The notes below the pieces were generated by a model that saw only the letters and a list, made by a program, of their open reading frames with translations, was not told the DNA's origin and made no database searches. Below are positions 15,229 to 22,040 of a DNA stretch of 27,585 nucleotides, piece by piece. Source of the stretch: Clostridium sp. CAG:1013 (GTDB taxonomy: Bacteria > Bacillota > Clostridia > Oscillospirales > Acutalibacteraceae); assembly GCA_000432995.1 (NCBI GenBank), contig HF972619.1, positions 19,188 to 46,772 on the forward strand, read 5' to 3'. The stretch's first letter is position 1. Every line of letters starts with the position of its first letter. The translations under genes were made by a program, and so were the position numbers.

Positions 15229-16194
15229 TCACGATTTATTTCCGGCCCTATTGGCCCGTTCGTAGGCTTTGATGATATCCTGCACCAGCTTGTGGCGCAC
15301 CACGTCCTTTTCCGTGAACCGGAAAATGGCGATATCTTCCACGCCCTTTAAAATGCGCACCGCTTCTTTCAATCCGGAACGCTTCCCGTCTGGCAGGTCG
15401 ATCTGGGTGACGTCTCCCGTGATGACCATTTTGGAGTTGAATCCCAGCCGGGTGAGGAACATTTTCATCTGCTCCCCAGTGGTGTTCTGGGCCTCGTCCA
15501 GGATGATGAAGCTGTCGTCCAAGGTACGGCCTCGCATGTACGCCAAGGGGGCCACTTCGATATTTCCCCGCTCCACGAAGCGCTGGTAAGTCTCGGCTCC
15601 CAGCATGTCGAACAGGGCGTCGTACAAAGGACGCAGGTAAGGATCCACCTTCTGTTGGAGGTCACCGGGAAGGAATCCCAGTTTTTCTCCCGCTTCCACC
15701 GCCGGACGGGTGAGGATGATCCTGTTCACCTGCTGAGCCCGGAAGGCGTTCACAGCCATGGCAACAGCAAGGTAGGTCTTGCCGGTACCGGCAGGTCCCA
15801 CCCCGATGGTGATGGTGTTGTCCTTGATATTGTCGCAGTAGGTGCGCTGGCCCACAGTTTTGGGCTTGATGGGTTTGCCCTTGCTGGTGATGCAGATGCA
15901 GTCCCCGGCAAGGCGCGCCACCTTGTCCTCGCTGTCCTCCCCCACCATGCGGATGCAGTAGCGCACGTTTTGCTCGGTGAGGGTCTCCCCGCTGCCGATA
16001 AGGGTCAGCAGGCTTTTCACTGTGCGGGAGGCTTTGTCTACCGCTTCCGGGTCTTCCCCGGTGACTTTCAGCTCTGAATCCCGCACCACCAGAGCCACGC
16101 CGAATTCTTTTTCGATGAGCCGGACGTTTTCATCGAAGCTTCCAAAAAGCGCTTCCGCCTGGCCCAATCTGTCCAGATTGATCTTCTGCTCCAA
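15229..16194 (-). CDS. phoH: PhoH-like ATPase
   Basis: A 321-residue PhoH-like protein (family of RNA-associated P-loop ATPases). Walker A is GPAGTGKT (133-140), followed by the family block LTRPAVEAGEKLGFLPGD (161-178) and Walker B ILDEAQNT (231-238). The N-terminal about 110 residues resemble the KH-like/PIN-linked region of PhoH proteins. The start is TTG at 16194, placed 5 nt after a strong AGGAGAG SD; no ATG nearby gives the expected N-terminus. It has its own SigA-like promoter and a leader with two competing stem partners that reach the SD. The order yqfD-phoH-ybeY-dgkA-era is conserved in Firmicutes; the yqfF/pgpH and cdd genes often seen in it are absent here. Confidence 0.94.
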   Translation of the reverse strand: MEQKINLDRLGQAEALFGSFDENVRLIEKEFGVALVVRDSELKVTGEDPEAVDKASRTVKSLLTLIGSGETLTEQNVRYCIRMVGEDSEDKVARLAGDCICITSKGKPIKPKTVGQRTYCDNIKDNTITIGVGPAGTGKTYLAVAMAVNAFRAQQVNRIILTRPAVEAGEKLGFLPGDLQQKVDPYLRPLYDALFDMLGAETYQRFVERGNIEVAPLAYMRGRTLDDSFIILDEAQNTTGEQMKMFLTRLGFNSKMVITGDVTQIDLPDGKRSGLKEAVRILKGVEDIAIFRFTEKDVVRHKLVQDIIKAYERANRAGNKS

Positions 16195-16204
16195 ATAAGC
16201 TCTC

Positions 16205-16248
16205 CTGTTTCCTGTTAAATTGCCGTTTCCAAATTGTAAAGGAAACAG
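16205..16248 (-). promoter_or_regulatory. phoH leader with alternative stems near the SD
   Basis: On the minus strand CTGTTTCC (16248-16241) can pair with the nearby GGAAAC (16230-16225) or with GGAAACAG (16212-16205), an 8-bp match that directly adjoins the AGGAGAG SD of phoH. The two pairings exclude each other. Confidence 0.4.
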
Positions 16249-16270
16249 CTATATTTCACTCTCGTGAGCT

Positions 16271-16300
16271 ATTATACCACAGAAAGGAGCCTTTCTTCAA
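16271..16300 (-). promoter_or_regulatory. phoH promoter
   Basis: Minus-strand TTGAAG (16300-16295), 18-nt spacer, TATAAT (16276-16271), about 77 nt before the phoH start. This lets phoH-ybeY-dgkA-era-recO be made in vegetative cells apart from the upstream sporulation genes. Confidence 0.7.
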
Positions 16301-16346
16301 GCAAAAACTCTATGAATATTCAACAAAATCAATTACCACAGTTGTA

Positions 16347-17549
16347 CTATTCAAACGAAATCTTTTTGACCACGCCGATCTCCTCCTGACAACGGCATTT
16401 CGCCGTCAGCACGCACACATTCCCTTTAAACTGATAGGACAGCGTCTCCTCCACCACTTGGCTGTCCTGAGGAAGCTCTTCCCGCTGGACACGGCGCAGT
16501 TCCAAAAGAGCCGCTTCCTTCCACGCCTCCTCTTCCAGGATCTGGGTCTCCTCTTCCAAGGGTTCATAGGTGGTAGTCTCCCAGCTGAGGGGCAGCGTTT
16601 GCCCCAGAGGATTCCAGCTTTCCGTTTCCGTCCAGGTTCTGTATTCCCCTTCCGGAACGCTGTACAGTCCCAAAGGGATCCGCACTCCGAAAATCACCAG
16701 GGAATGGGATTCTCGGCGTTTCCCTGTGGGAACCAGCTCCACCTGTTCCCGAGGAACCTCCACTGTAAATTCCCGGTAGGTCAAAGCTCGAACGCTCCCT
16801 CTTGCCGCTCCCAGAATCTGGTACAGTTCCTCCGGTACGGGCGAATAGGGCTCCACCTCCTGCTGGTACAGCCCGGCAATCAGCAGCTGGCCCGCCTCCA
16901 CTGTCTCTCCCAGTTCCACTTCTGGCCTGCCCCGCTCCGCTTCCACGGAGATCACCGTCCCCGCCCGGGACGCCACAATGTTAGACCACTCCCGATCGTC
17001 TACCACTTCCGGCGCCGGGAGTGCTTCCTGAAGAGCCACCTCCACAAAACAGCCGTCCGTGTTCACCGAAAGCCAAGTGGCTTCCGGCAGGGCGTTTTGA
17101 ATGGCCAGGGCCGCTTCTTTGGGATCCAAGTCACGAAGAGACGCTCCCACAAACACGCCTTTTTCTGCCGCAGTTTCCAGCACATGGGTCTTTGTAAGGA
17201 CCTCCGTTCCCGTTACCGTGACGCCCCAGCAAAATCCGCTTAAAAAAATATAAATAGCAGTCCCGCCCAGAGCCCCCAGCACCATACCCTTATGCTTCCA
17301 GATCCGAGCCCTCAAAAAGGGAAAGCCTCGTTTTTGCCGGATCTTTGACCGGACTCCGCACCGGCGGAAAAGAGGTCTTAACCGTTTGTAGTCGCTGGGA
17401 GTTCCTCGGAGGATGGTGTGCTCCCCTTCCCGACGGAACCCCCAAAATTCAACTCCAGTTTTTGCCGCGGCGTTGAGGAAACGGGGCCCGCTTCCGGAAA
17501 TTTGAAACTCTACCCACCCCGTAAGATAATGGGCGATCCGTTCTACCAT
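16347..17549 (-). CDS. yqfD: Sporulation protein YqfD
   Basis: A 400-residue YqfD family protein, needed for efficient sporulation in Bacillus and made in the mother cell there. It has a cytoplasmic N-terminal domain (1-85), one membrane segment at about 88-110 (GMVLGALGGTAIYIFLSGFCWGV), and a long extracytoplasmic part including the family's conserved GTVISVEAERGRPEVELGETVEAGQLLIAG-like region at about 210-240, written here in brief. The ATG at 17549 has an AGGAGG SD 7 nt upstream. The stop of yqfC overlaps this SD, so the two are translated together. The molecular role is unknown. Confidence 0.92.
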   Translation of the reverse strand: MVERIAHYLTGWVEFQISGSGPRFLNAAAKTGVEFWGFRREGEHTILRGTPSDYKRLRPLFRRCGVRSKIRQKRGFPFLRARIWKHKGMVLGALGGTAIYIFLSGFCWGVTVTGTEVLTKTHVLETAAEKGVFVGASLRDLDPKEAALAIQNALPEATWLSVNTDGCFVEVALQEALPAPEVVDDREWSNIVASRAGTVISVEAERGRPEVELGETVEAGQLLIAGLYQQEVEPYSPVPEELYQILGAARGSVRALTYREFTVEVPREQVELVPTGKRRESHSLVIFGVRIPLGLYSVPEGEYRTWTETESWNPLGQTLPLSWETTTYEPLEEETQILEEEAWKEAALLELRRVQREELPQDSQVVEETLSYQFKGNVCVLTAKCRCQEEIGVVKKISFE

Positions 17550-17562
17550 TAGGCCCCCTCCT

Positions 17563-17796
17563 TCATCCGCGTTCTCCATAAACATAGCTCACCTGATGGA
17601 TACGGCCCTGGATCACAGCGGAGCTTTCCGTTAATCGAGTCAGCCGCAGACCTTCCCCCTGGATTTCCAAGGTAAGCCGGCCCGCACGCAGGACCACCTT
17701 CTCCTGGTCATAATCCACGATGCCGTCACAACCATCCACCACTGCCCGCCGGTTGCCGTAAAGCTCCACCACCGGGCCTCCCTGTCCCTTTTCCAT
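17563..17796 (-). CDS. yqfC: Sporulation protein YqfC
   Basis: A 77-residue YqfC-type protein. Members are about 80-95 residues, begin VELYGNRRAVVDG..GI..Y and are always next to yqfD; this sequence fits (VVELYGNRRAVVDGCDGI at 9-26). No membrane segment is seen. The ATG at 17796 is taken because of the AAAGGGGG SD and the position of the family's first strand; a longer frame to 17856 has no SD. It heads the yqfCD pair and is read away from the ylbJ-like gene at 17905. In Bacillus both are in the SigE regulon; the upstream region here does not show a clear SigE promoter. Confidence 0.8.
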   Translation of the reverse strand: MEKGQGGPVVELYGNRRAVVDGCDGIVDYDQEKVVLRAGRLTLEIQGEGLRLTRLTESSAVIQGRIHQVSYVYGERG

Positions 17797-17846
17797 GGGT
17801 GTCCCCCTTTCGTTCCAACTCACCCATCCATATGAGCCGCCTCTGG

Positions 17847-17880
17847 AATGTATCACCCTCCCATTTCATAAGGATACTGT
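17847..17880. promoter_or_regulatory. Dyad in the yqfC / ylbJ-like divergent promoter region
   Basis: GTATC (17850-17854) and GATAC (17873-17877) form an inverted pair separated by 18 nt in the 108-bp space between the two divergent sporulation-type genes. On either strand a GATAC(A/T)nT string resembles a SigE -10 box, but the spacing to a good -35 box does not fit. It is a candidate for control only. Confidence 0.3.
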
Positions 17881-17904
17881 AAAAAACCTTAGGAAGGAGC
17901 CGCC

Positions 17905-19059
17905 ATGGAAACCCTTCTCCCCGCCAAAAGAACTGCCCTCATCCTATCCACCCTGGCCTTTGTCACCTTTGCCGCTGCCCTGCTGATCTACCCTGCTCAG
18001 GTTCGGGACAGCGTAGCCGCCAGTGCTCTTTACTGTCTTTCCTCCCTGGTGCCGTCCCTGTTCCCCTTTATGGTCTTAGCCAGCTTTGGGGTCCGTTCCG
18101 GAGCAGGAGACGTTCTGGGGAGAATCCTAGCGCCTGTGACCCGCTATGTATTCCGCCTACCCAAAGTCTGCGGAGCCACGGTACTCCTCAGCTTTGTAGG
18201 AGGCTATCCCGCCGGAGCAAGGGCGGTATCTCTACTGCTGGAAGAAAAAAAGATCACTCCGGAGCAGGCGGGACGAATGATGACCTTCTGCGTGGCTCCG
18301 GGAGCTGCTTTCGTGGTAACCTTTCTGGGCTGTGGGGTACTGGGAGATCTGGTGATAGGTTGGCTGCTGTTTCTATCCGTGACACTCTCCGGTCTGCTGT
18401 TGGGGATCCTTGCCGGTTTCAGAAAACCTCTTCCTAAAGAATCCTCCCTGATCCCCCAAGAGACTGCCAGAGGCGCTTTGATCCGATCTGTGGGTGACGC
18501 TTCTTCTGCCACTGTAAAAATGTGCGGGTGCATTCTTTTGTTCGCGGGAGCCATGGCCATCCTTCAGGGCAGCGGGATGTTTCAAACTTTGTCATCTCTA
18601 GTGGCGGCCGCCGGCCTTACGGATCGAAACAGCGCAATGGCTTGTCTTTCCTTTTTGTGGGAAGTCACCGGCGGCACCGGGGATGCCGCCCGGCTGGGTG
18701 TGACTCCTGTTTTGTACGCTTTCGGGCTAGCTTTCGGCGGATTATGCGTCCACGTGCAGGTGTTCTCCTTTTTCCCGGAATTCCCTCTGTCGAAAGGGAA
18801 ATTTCTCCTGTTTCGCTTCCTCCATGGGCTGCTTTCCGCCGGGATCTTCCGCTTGTTGATCCCCCTTATTCCCATCAAAACCCAGGCTGTATGGGCTGCC
18901 GCCAGCCAGCCTGTTGTCTATGAACTCACCGCTTCCACTGCGGCAGGTGGACTTTCTCTGCTGCTGATGTGCGGCGCCTTTCTGGTGTTTCTCGGGAAAG
19001 GCCTTTCCTCAAAGGATCCCCAGTCCCCATCTTGCACGGGAAAGTCCGGCGTGGTATAA
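17905..19059 (+). CDS. ylbJ: YlbJ-like sporulation integral membrane protein
   Basis: A 384-residue membrane protein with around eight to ten hydrophobic segments (first at about 10-30). It resembles YlbJ and related nucleoside-recognition/GATE-domain proteins: SLVPSLFPFMVLASF (46-60), a GGYPAGAR loop at about 98-105, and CVAPGAAFVVTFLG at 131-144 where YlbJ has CNNSGPAF-like sequence. YlbJ is a mother-cell sporulation protein in Bacillus with an unknown transport role. The C-terminal 20 residues are hydrophilic. The ATG at 17905 has a GGAAGGAG SD. The gene diverges from yqfCD, a second sporulation pair. Transport substrate cannot be named. The family is fairly clear; the exact orthology is less so. 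Confidence 0.78.
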   Translation: METLLPAKRTALILSTLAFVTFAAALLIYPAQVRDSVAASALYCLSSLVPSLFPFMVLASFGVRSGAGDVLGRILAPVTRYVFRLPKVCGATVLLSFVGGYPAGARAVSLLLEEKKITPEQAGRMMTFCVAPGAAFVVTFLGCGVLGDLVIGWLLFLSVTLSGLLLGILAGFRKPLPKESSLIPQETARGALIRSVGDASSATVKMCGCILLFAGAMAILQGSGMFQTLSSLVAAAGLTDRNSAMACLSFLWEVTGGTGDAARLGVTPVLYAFGLAFGGLCVHVQVFSFFPEFPLSKGKFLLFRFLHGLLSAGIFRLLIPLIPIKTQAVWAAASQPVVYELTASTAAGGLSLLLMCGAFLVFLGKGLSSKDPQSPSCTGKSGVV

Positions 19060-19060
19060 T
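19032..19060 (+). promoter_or_regulatory. Promoter inside the end of the ylbJ-like gene
   Basis: TTGCAC (19032-19037), 17-nt spacer, TATAAT (19055-19060). It would give the gene at 19248 a leader of about 180 nt. Confidence 0.7.
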
Positions 19061-19247
19061 ATCCGCAGAATCATTCAGAAACGTGGGCGACCTGCTCACC
19101 GCAGGTGCGGTATCATAGCCGCAAGCACCGACGCGTCGGCGCAGACGTGCACTGACATAATGAACAGCGCGGGCGAAGCCTGCCGCCCGGGGCGCGGTAT
19201 GCCCACCGCAGGTGCGGCAAAGATCACAGAGAAACGAGGATGTCATC
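19061..19247 (+). other. Structured leader before the four-cysteine protein
   Basis: This 187-nt stretch contains many short hairpins in series: ACCTGC/GCAGGT at about 19090-19106, a CCGACGCGTCGG palindrome near 19127-19138, a GCGGGC..GCCTGC stem near 19169-19183, and GGGC/GCCC near 19192-19204. A 14-mer, CACCGCAGGTGCGG, occurs twice (19097-19110 and 19204-19217). No reading frame with an SD was seen. It may be a structured mRNA leader, a small RNA or a GC-rich intergenic repeat. Confidence 0.45.
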
Positions 19248-19481
19248 ATGGGTTGGTTCCGAAAAAAGAAAAAACAGACACTGTTTGGTGGGAACATCCA
19301 GCCCAGCTGCATCTACTGCCAGCATAACAGCGCCAAAGAAGGGGAAGTTGTCTGCGCTCTGCGCCAGACTCCCCAGGATGACTCCTGCAAGAAATATCAG
19401 TACGATCCCTTGCGGCGGGAACCCAAAGTGGCCCCTTCCCTGCGGACCTCTCAATTCCGGCCGGAAGATTTTCAACTGTAA
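19248..19481 (+). CDS. Conserved hypothetical four-cysteine small protein
   Basis: A 77-residue basic protein of unknown function. It has four cysteines at 21, 24, 36 and 47 (CIYC..C..DDSCKKYQYDP), a spacing that could form a small zinc ribbon, and a Lys-rich N-terminus (MGWFRKKKKQ). Similar short proteins with a DDSCKKY.YDPL.R end are common in clostridial genomes as hypotheticals. The ATG at 19248 is chosen because a GAGG SD lies 8 nt upstream and the GWF..KKK start matches such proteins. It has its own promoter and long leader, and a terminator right after it. Confidence 0.7.
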   Translation: MGWFRKKKKQTLFGGNIQPSCIYCQHNSAKEGEVVCALRQTPQDDSCKKYQYDPLRREPKVAPSLRTSQFRPEDFQL

Positions 19482-19486
19482 CATTG

Positions 19487-19518
19487 CGCCCCGCGGGATC
19501 CCCCGTTGGGGCGTTTTT
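19487..19518 (+). terminator. Terminator after the four-cysteine protein gene
   Basis: CGCCCC (19487-19492) pairs with GGGGCG (19508-19513), with an inner GCGGG/CCCGT stem, followed by TTTTT (19514-19518). Confidence 0.85.
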
Positions 19519-19576
19519 CACAGGGACCTTTTTGAAAGGGTCCGCTCAAATTCTAGACAAAGCGAGGTGCTTTCCC

Positions 19577-20656
19577 GTGGGGGAATTTATCAAAGGCAAA
19601 GATTTATGCCGTGGCTTTTTCTTTGACGTAGCCAAGCCCATTCTGGACCAGCAGTTTCCCCATCTGAGCTATGCTGCAGGCCTTTTGGGCTACGGATCCG
19701 ACGTGCTGGGCTACGACGACCCGGTCTCCACCGACCACATGTGGGGACCTCGGTTTTATCTGTTCTTGAAGCAAGAGGATATCGGCCTGAAACACGAGAT
19801 CCTAAAGGCTTTTTCCGCCCAATTCCCACCCCTGTACAAGGGATACAACGTGCACTTTTCCCAGCCCGACCCCAACGATCAGGGGATCCGCCATGCTGTG
19901 GAAGGCACCCCTGGAAAAGTGGACCCGCTGATCTTCTTCTACACGCCGGAAGAATACTTGGACTTCTATATGGGCGCTCATCAGTTTGACTCCCTGACCG
20001 ATCTGGAGTGGCTGTCCTTCTCCGAGAACAGACTGCTCACCCTGGCGGTAGGAGAATTCTACGTGGACAACCTCCATCTGGCGGAGCGTCTGGCACCCTT
20101 AAAGTACTACCCGGAAAACGTATGGCTGTATCTGATCGCCTCCAACTGGGGGATGATCTCCCAGGAACAGGCTTTTGTCAAACGCTGCGCCACTCGAGGG
20201 GACGACACCGGCTCCATCCTAGTGTGTGCCCGTATCGCTGAACGGCTGATGCGTCTTGCCTTCCTCTATTGCAAACAGTACGCCCCTTACAGCAAATGGT
20301 TCGGCACAGCTTTTCAGCAGCTGCCCATCTCCCCCCAGATCAAAGAAGCCATCCACGACGCTGTAACAGCTTCCACGATTGCCCGGCGGGAGGAAAAGAT
20401 CGTGTTGGCCCAGCAGCTGTTGGCAAGACTCCACAACAGCCTGTCCATCACAGCACCGGTATCGGACAAGTCCGTGTCCTATTTCAGCCGAGACATTCAG
20501 GTAATCTACGCAGACAAGATCGCCGAGGCAGTCCAGGAAAAGCTCACCGGCCCTCTAGCCCATGCGCCCCTCATTGGGTCATTGAGCCAAGTATCCAGCT
20601 TTGTGGAGCTTTACGAGGACGCGTCCAAACGCCCCGCCATTGAGTCCCTTTACTAA
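19577..20656 (+). CDS. DUF4037 domain-containing protein (nucleotidyltransferase-like N-terminus)
   Basis: A 359-residue protein of the DUF4037 group. The N-terminal region has the block GYGSDVLGYDDPVSTDH (38-54) followed by WGPRFYLFL, which looks like the GS...D.D signature of nucleotidyltransferase-fold proteins. A helical C-terminal half follows, with blocks of Leu/Ala/Arg. The role is unknown; related proteins are thought to be nucleotidyltransferases but no substrate is known. The start is GTG at 19577 with a GAGGTG SD 7 nt upstream. The only longer in-frame reading (from 19484) would run through the terminator of the gene before and is not used. A terminator follows at 20667. No strong promoter was found in the 58-bp gap upstream. 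Confidence 0.75.
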   Translation: MGEFIKGKDLCRGFFFDVAKPILDQQFPHLSYAAGLLGYGSDVLGYDDPVSTDHMWGPRFYLFLKQEDIGLKHEILKAFSAQFPPLYKGYNVHFSQPDPNDQGIRHAVEGTPGKVDPLIFFYTPEEYLDFYMGAHQFDSLTDLEWLSFSENRLLTLAVGEFYVDNLHLAERLAPLKYYPENVWLYLIASNWGMISQEQAFVKRCATRGDDTGSILVCARIAERLMRLAFLYCKQYAPYSKWFGTAFQQLPISPQIKEAIHDAVTASTIARREEKIVLAQQLLARLHNSLSITAPVSDKSVSYFSRDIQVIYADKIAEAVQEKLTGPLAHAPLIGSLSQVSSFVELYEDASKRPAIESLY

Positions 20657-20666
20657 AAATGAAAAC

Positions 20667-20702
20667 CAGCGCTCTGGCCAACCGCCGGGGCGCTGATTTT
20701 TT
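20667..20702 (+). terminator. Terminator after the DUF4037 gene
   Basis: CAGCGC (20667-20672) pairs with GCGCTG (20690-20695) with further pairing inside, followed by A and six T. Confidence 0.8.
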
Positions 20703-20704
20703 GC

Positions 20705-20733
20705 AAAAAAGAAGGGACAGATCACTCTGTCCC
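20705..20733 (-). terminator. Terminator after reverse rubrerythrin gene
   Basis: Minus-strand GGGACAG/CTGTCCC stem (20733-20727 with 20720-20714), 6-nt loop, then a T-rich tract TTCTTTTTT (20713-20705). It stands back to back with the plus-strand DUF4037 terminator. Confidence 0.85.
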
Positions 20734-20773
20734 CTCTCAAAACCCTTTATAAATCTTTGTAAGTCAGATAGAC

Positions 20774-21319
20774 TTATTTGCCGAAGTAGCGAGCCAGCAG
20801 GCCAGCGAAAGCCTTGCCATGGCGGGCCTCGTCGCGAGCCATCTCATGCACGGTGTCATGGATAGCATCCAGGTTCAGAGCCTTAGCCTTCTTAGCCAGC
20901 TCGGTCTTGCCCATGGTAGCGCCGTTCTCGGCTTCCACACGCATCTCCAGGTTCTTCTTGGTGGAATCGGTCACCACTTCGCCCAGCAGCTCGGCAAACT
21001 TAGCGGCATGCTCAGCCTCTTCGTAAGCAGCCTTCTCCCAGTACAGGCCGATCTCGGGATAGCCTTCACGATGAGCAACACGAGCCATGGCCAGGTACAT
21101 ACCAACCTCGGTGCACTCGCCCTGGAAGTTCTCGCGCAGACCCTGGAGGATCTCCTCGTCAACGCCCTTGGCAACGCCAACCACATGCTCGGCAGCCCAG
21201 GTCATCTCGCCAGCCTGCTCCACGAACTTCTCAGCGGGAGCGCCGCAAACAGGGCACTTCTCGGGAGCAGCATCGCCTTCGTGAACATAACCGCAAACAG
21301 TACATACAAACTTTTTCAT
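20774..21319 (-). CDS. rbr: Reverse rubrerythrin (N-terminal rubredoxin, C-terminal diiron domain)
   Basis: A 181-residue rubrerythrin with the domains in reverse order: a rubredoxin-like [Fe(Cys)4] knuckle at the N-terminus (Cys6, Cys9, Cys22, Cys25) and a ferritin-like diiron domain behind it, with ExxH pairs at Glu101-His104 and Glu164-His167 and a further Glu at 68. This arrangement is that of the reverse rubrerythrins studied in Clostridium acetobutylicum, NADH-linked peroxidases that detoxify hydrogen peroxide and oxygen and are induced when PerR is lost. Here a perR-like gene lies just upstream on the same strand, and a PerR-box-like site overlaps the leader. The ATG at 21319 has a GGAGG SD. 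It ends at its own terminator. Confidence 0.93.
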   Translation of the reverse strand: MKKFVCTVCGYVHEGDAAPEKCPVCGAPAEKFVEQAGEMTWAAEHVVGVAKGVDEEILQGLRENFQGECTEVGMYLAMARVAHREGYPEIGLYWEKAAYEEAEHAAKFAELLGEVVTDSTKKNLEMRVEAENGATMGKTELAKKAKALNLDAIHDTVHEMARDEARHGKAFAGLLARYFGK

Positions 21320-21336
21320 GATAAATACCTCCGTGT

Positions 21337-21351
21337 TGATAATAATAGTAA
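21337..21351 (-). promoter_or_regulatory. PerR-box-like site in the rubrerythrin leader
   Basis: TGATAATAATAGTAA on the plus strand matches the Bacillus PerR box TTATAATNATTATAA at 11 of 14 fixed positions. It lies between the -10 box (21362-21357) and the start codon, where a bound repressor would block transcription. Confidence 0.5.
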
Positions 21352-21356
21352 CGTCA

Positions 21357-21384
21357 TTTATAAGTTAATTTTGTGGAACTGCAA
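21357..21384 (-). promoter_or_regulatory. Promoter of the reverse rubrerythrin gene
   Basis: Minus-strand TTGCAG (21384-21379), 16-nt spacer, TATAAA (21362-21357), about 40 nt before the start codon. Confidence 0.55.
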
Positions 21385-21451
21385 ATCAAATATTCCGAAA
21401 GTTATACTACTTTACAGAAAGTCCTTCGCACTAAACACCTTTAGGATTTTT

Positions 21452-21469
21452 CTGGTTTTTCCAAACCAG
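21452..21469. other. Hairpin downstream of perR
   Basis: Perfect 7-bp CTGGTTT/AAACCAG stem with a TTCC loop, in the AT-rich gap between perR and the rubrerythrin gene. The minus strand continues with A and not T, so it is not a normal terminator for perR. Confidence 0.4.
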
Positions 21470-21503
21470 CGTTCTAAACCATCCTGTAAAGTTGTTTGAC
21501 TTT

Positions 21504-21911
21504 TCAGCAAATATGTTCCTTTTGACATTGAGGGCATACACCCTGGAACAGTACACTGGCGCTGTCCACTTTGAGATGGAACTTTGCGGAAAGGGCGTCC
21601 AACTCTTCCTGCCGGAAAAATTCCTCTGGAATGTCCAGCACCGCTCCGCAGTTCTTGCATACGAAGTGGGCGTGGGGCTCTACCCGGCCGTCAAAATGTT
21701 CCTGCCCGTTAATAACCCCAACACTGACCGCTTTCCCTGTCTCGCAGAATTTTTTTAGGTTCCGATACACAGTGCCCAGACTGAGATTGGGGTATCGGGG
21801 CTTCAGTTTGGCGTAGACCCAATCGGCGGTAGGATGAACGGTAGTCTCCTGCAAGGTACTGAGGATGGCGATCCGTTTCCTGCTGAAATTCTCACGCTTT
21901 TCCAAAACCAA
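21504..21911 (-). CDS. perR: Fur-family peroxide regulator, PerR-like
   Basis: A 135-residue Fur-family repressor: winged helix (about 10-75, with HPTADWVYAKL and LSLGTVYRNL) followed by the dimerisation domain. The structural zinc site is Cys85, Cys88, Cys126 and Cys129. The regulatory-metal ligands of Bacillus PerR (H37, D85, H91, H93, D104) have matches here in His26, Asp74, His80, His82 and Asp93; Asp at the last place is a feature of PerR and not Fur. It is therefore probably a metal-catalysed-oxidation peroxide sensor. The start is TTG at 21911 with an AAAGGA SD (an in-frame TTG at 21905 is possible). It has a strong promoter and a PerR-box-like site behind the -35 box, suggesting autoregulation. 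Confidence 0.87.
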   Translation of the reverse strand: MVLEKRENFSRKRIAILSTLQETTVHPTADWVYAKLKPRYPNLSLGTVYRNLKKFCETGKAVSVGVINGQEHFDGRVEPHAHFVCKNCGAVLDIPEEFFRQEELDALSAKFHLKVDSASVLFQGVCPQCQKEHIC

Positions 21912-21984
21912 GCCTCGTTCCTTTCTCTCCAGATTTCCAGACGGTCAAGGCTTTATTTTCCTCGTCTCGTCTGACTGTGACCAT

Positions 21985-22013
21985 AGTATAGCACAGCTTT
22001 TCTCATTTGTAAA
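21985..22013 (-). promoter_or_regulatory. perR promoter
   Basis: Minus-strand TTTACA (22013-22008), 17-nt spacer, TATACT (21990-21985). Confidence 0.75.
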
Positions 22014-22014
22014 G

Positions 22015-22029
22015 TAGTAATTGTTATTA
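22015..22029 (-). promoter_or_regulatory. PerR-box-like site upstream of perR promoter
   Basis: TAGTAATTGTTATTA (plus strand) matches TTATAATNATTATAA at 10 of 14 fixed positions and abuts the -35 box of the perR promoter. Confidence 0.4.
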
Positions 22030-22040
22030 TTTTTAATTTT

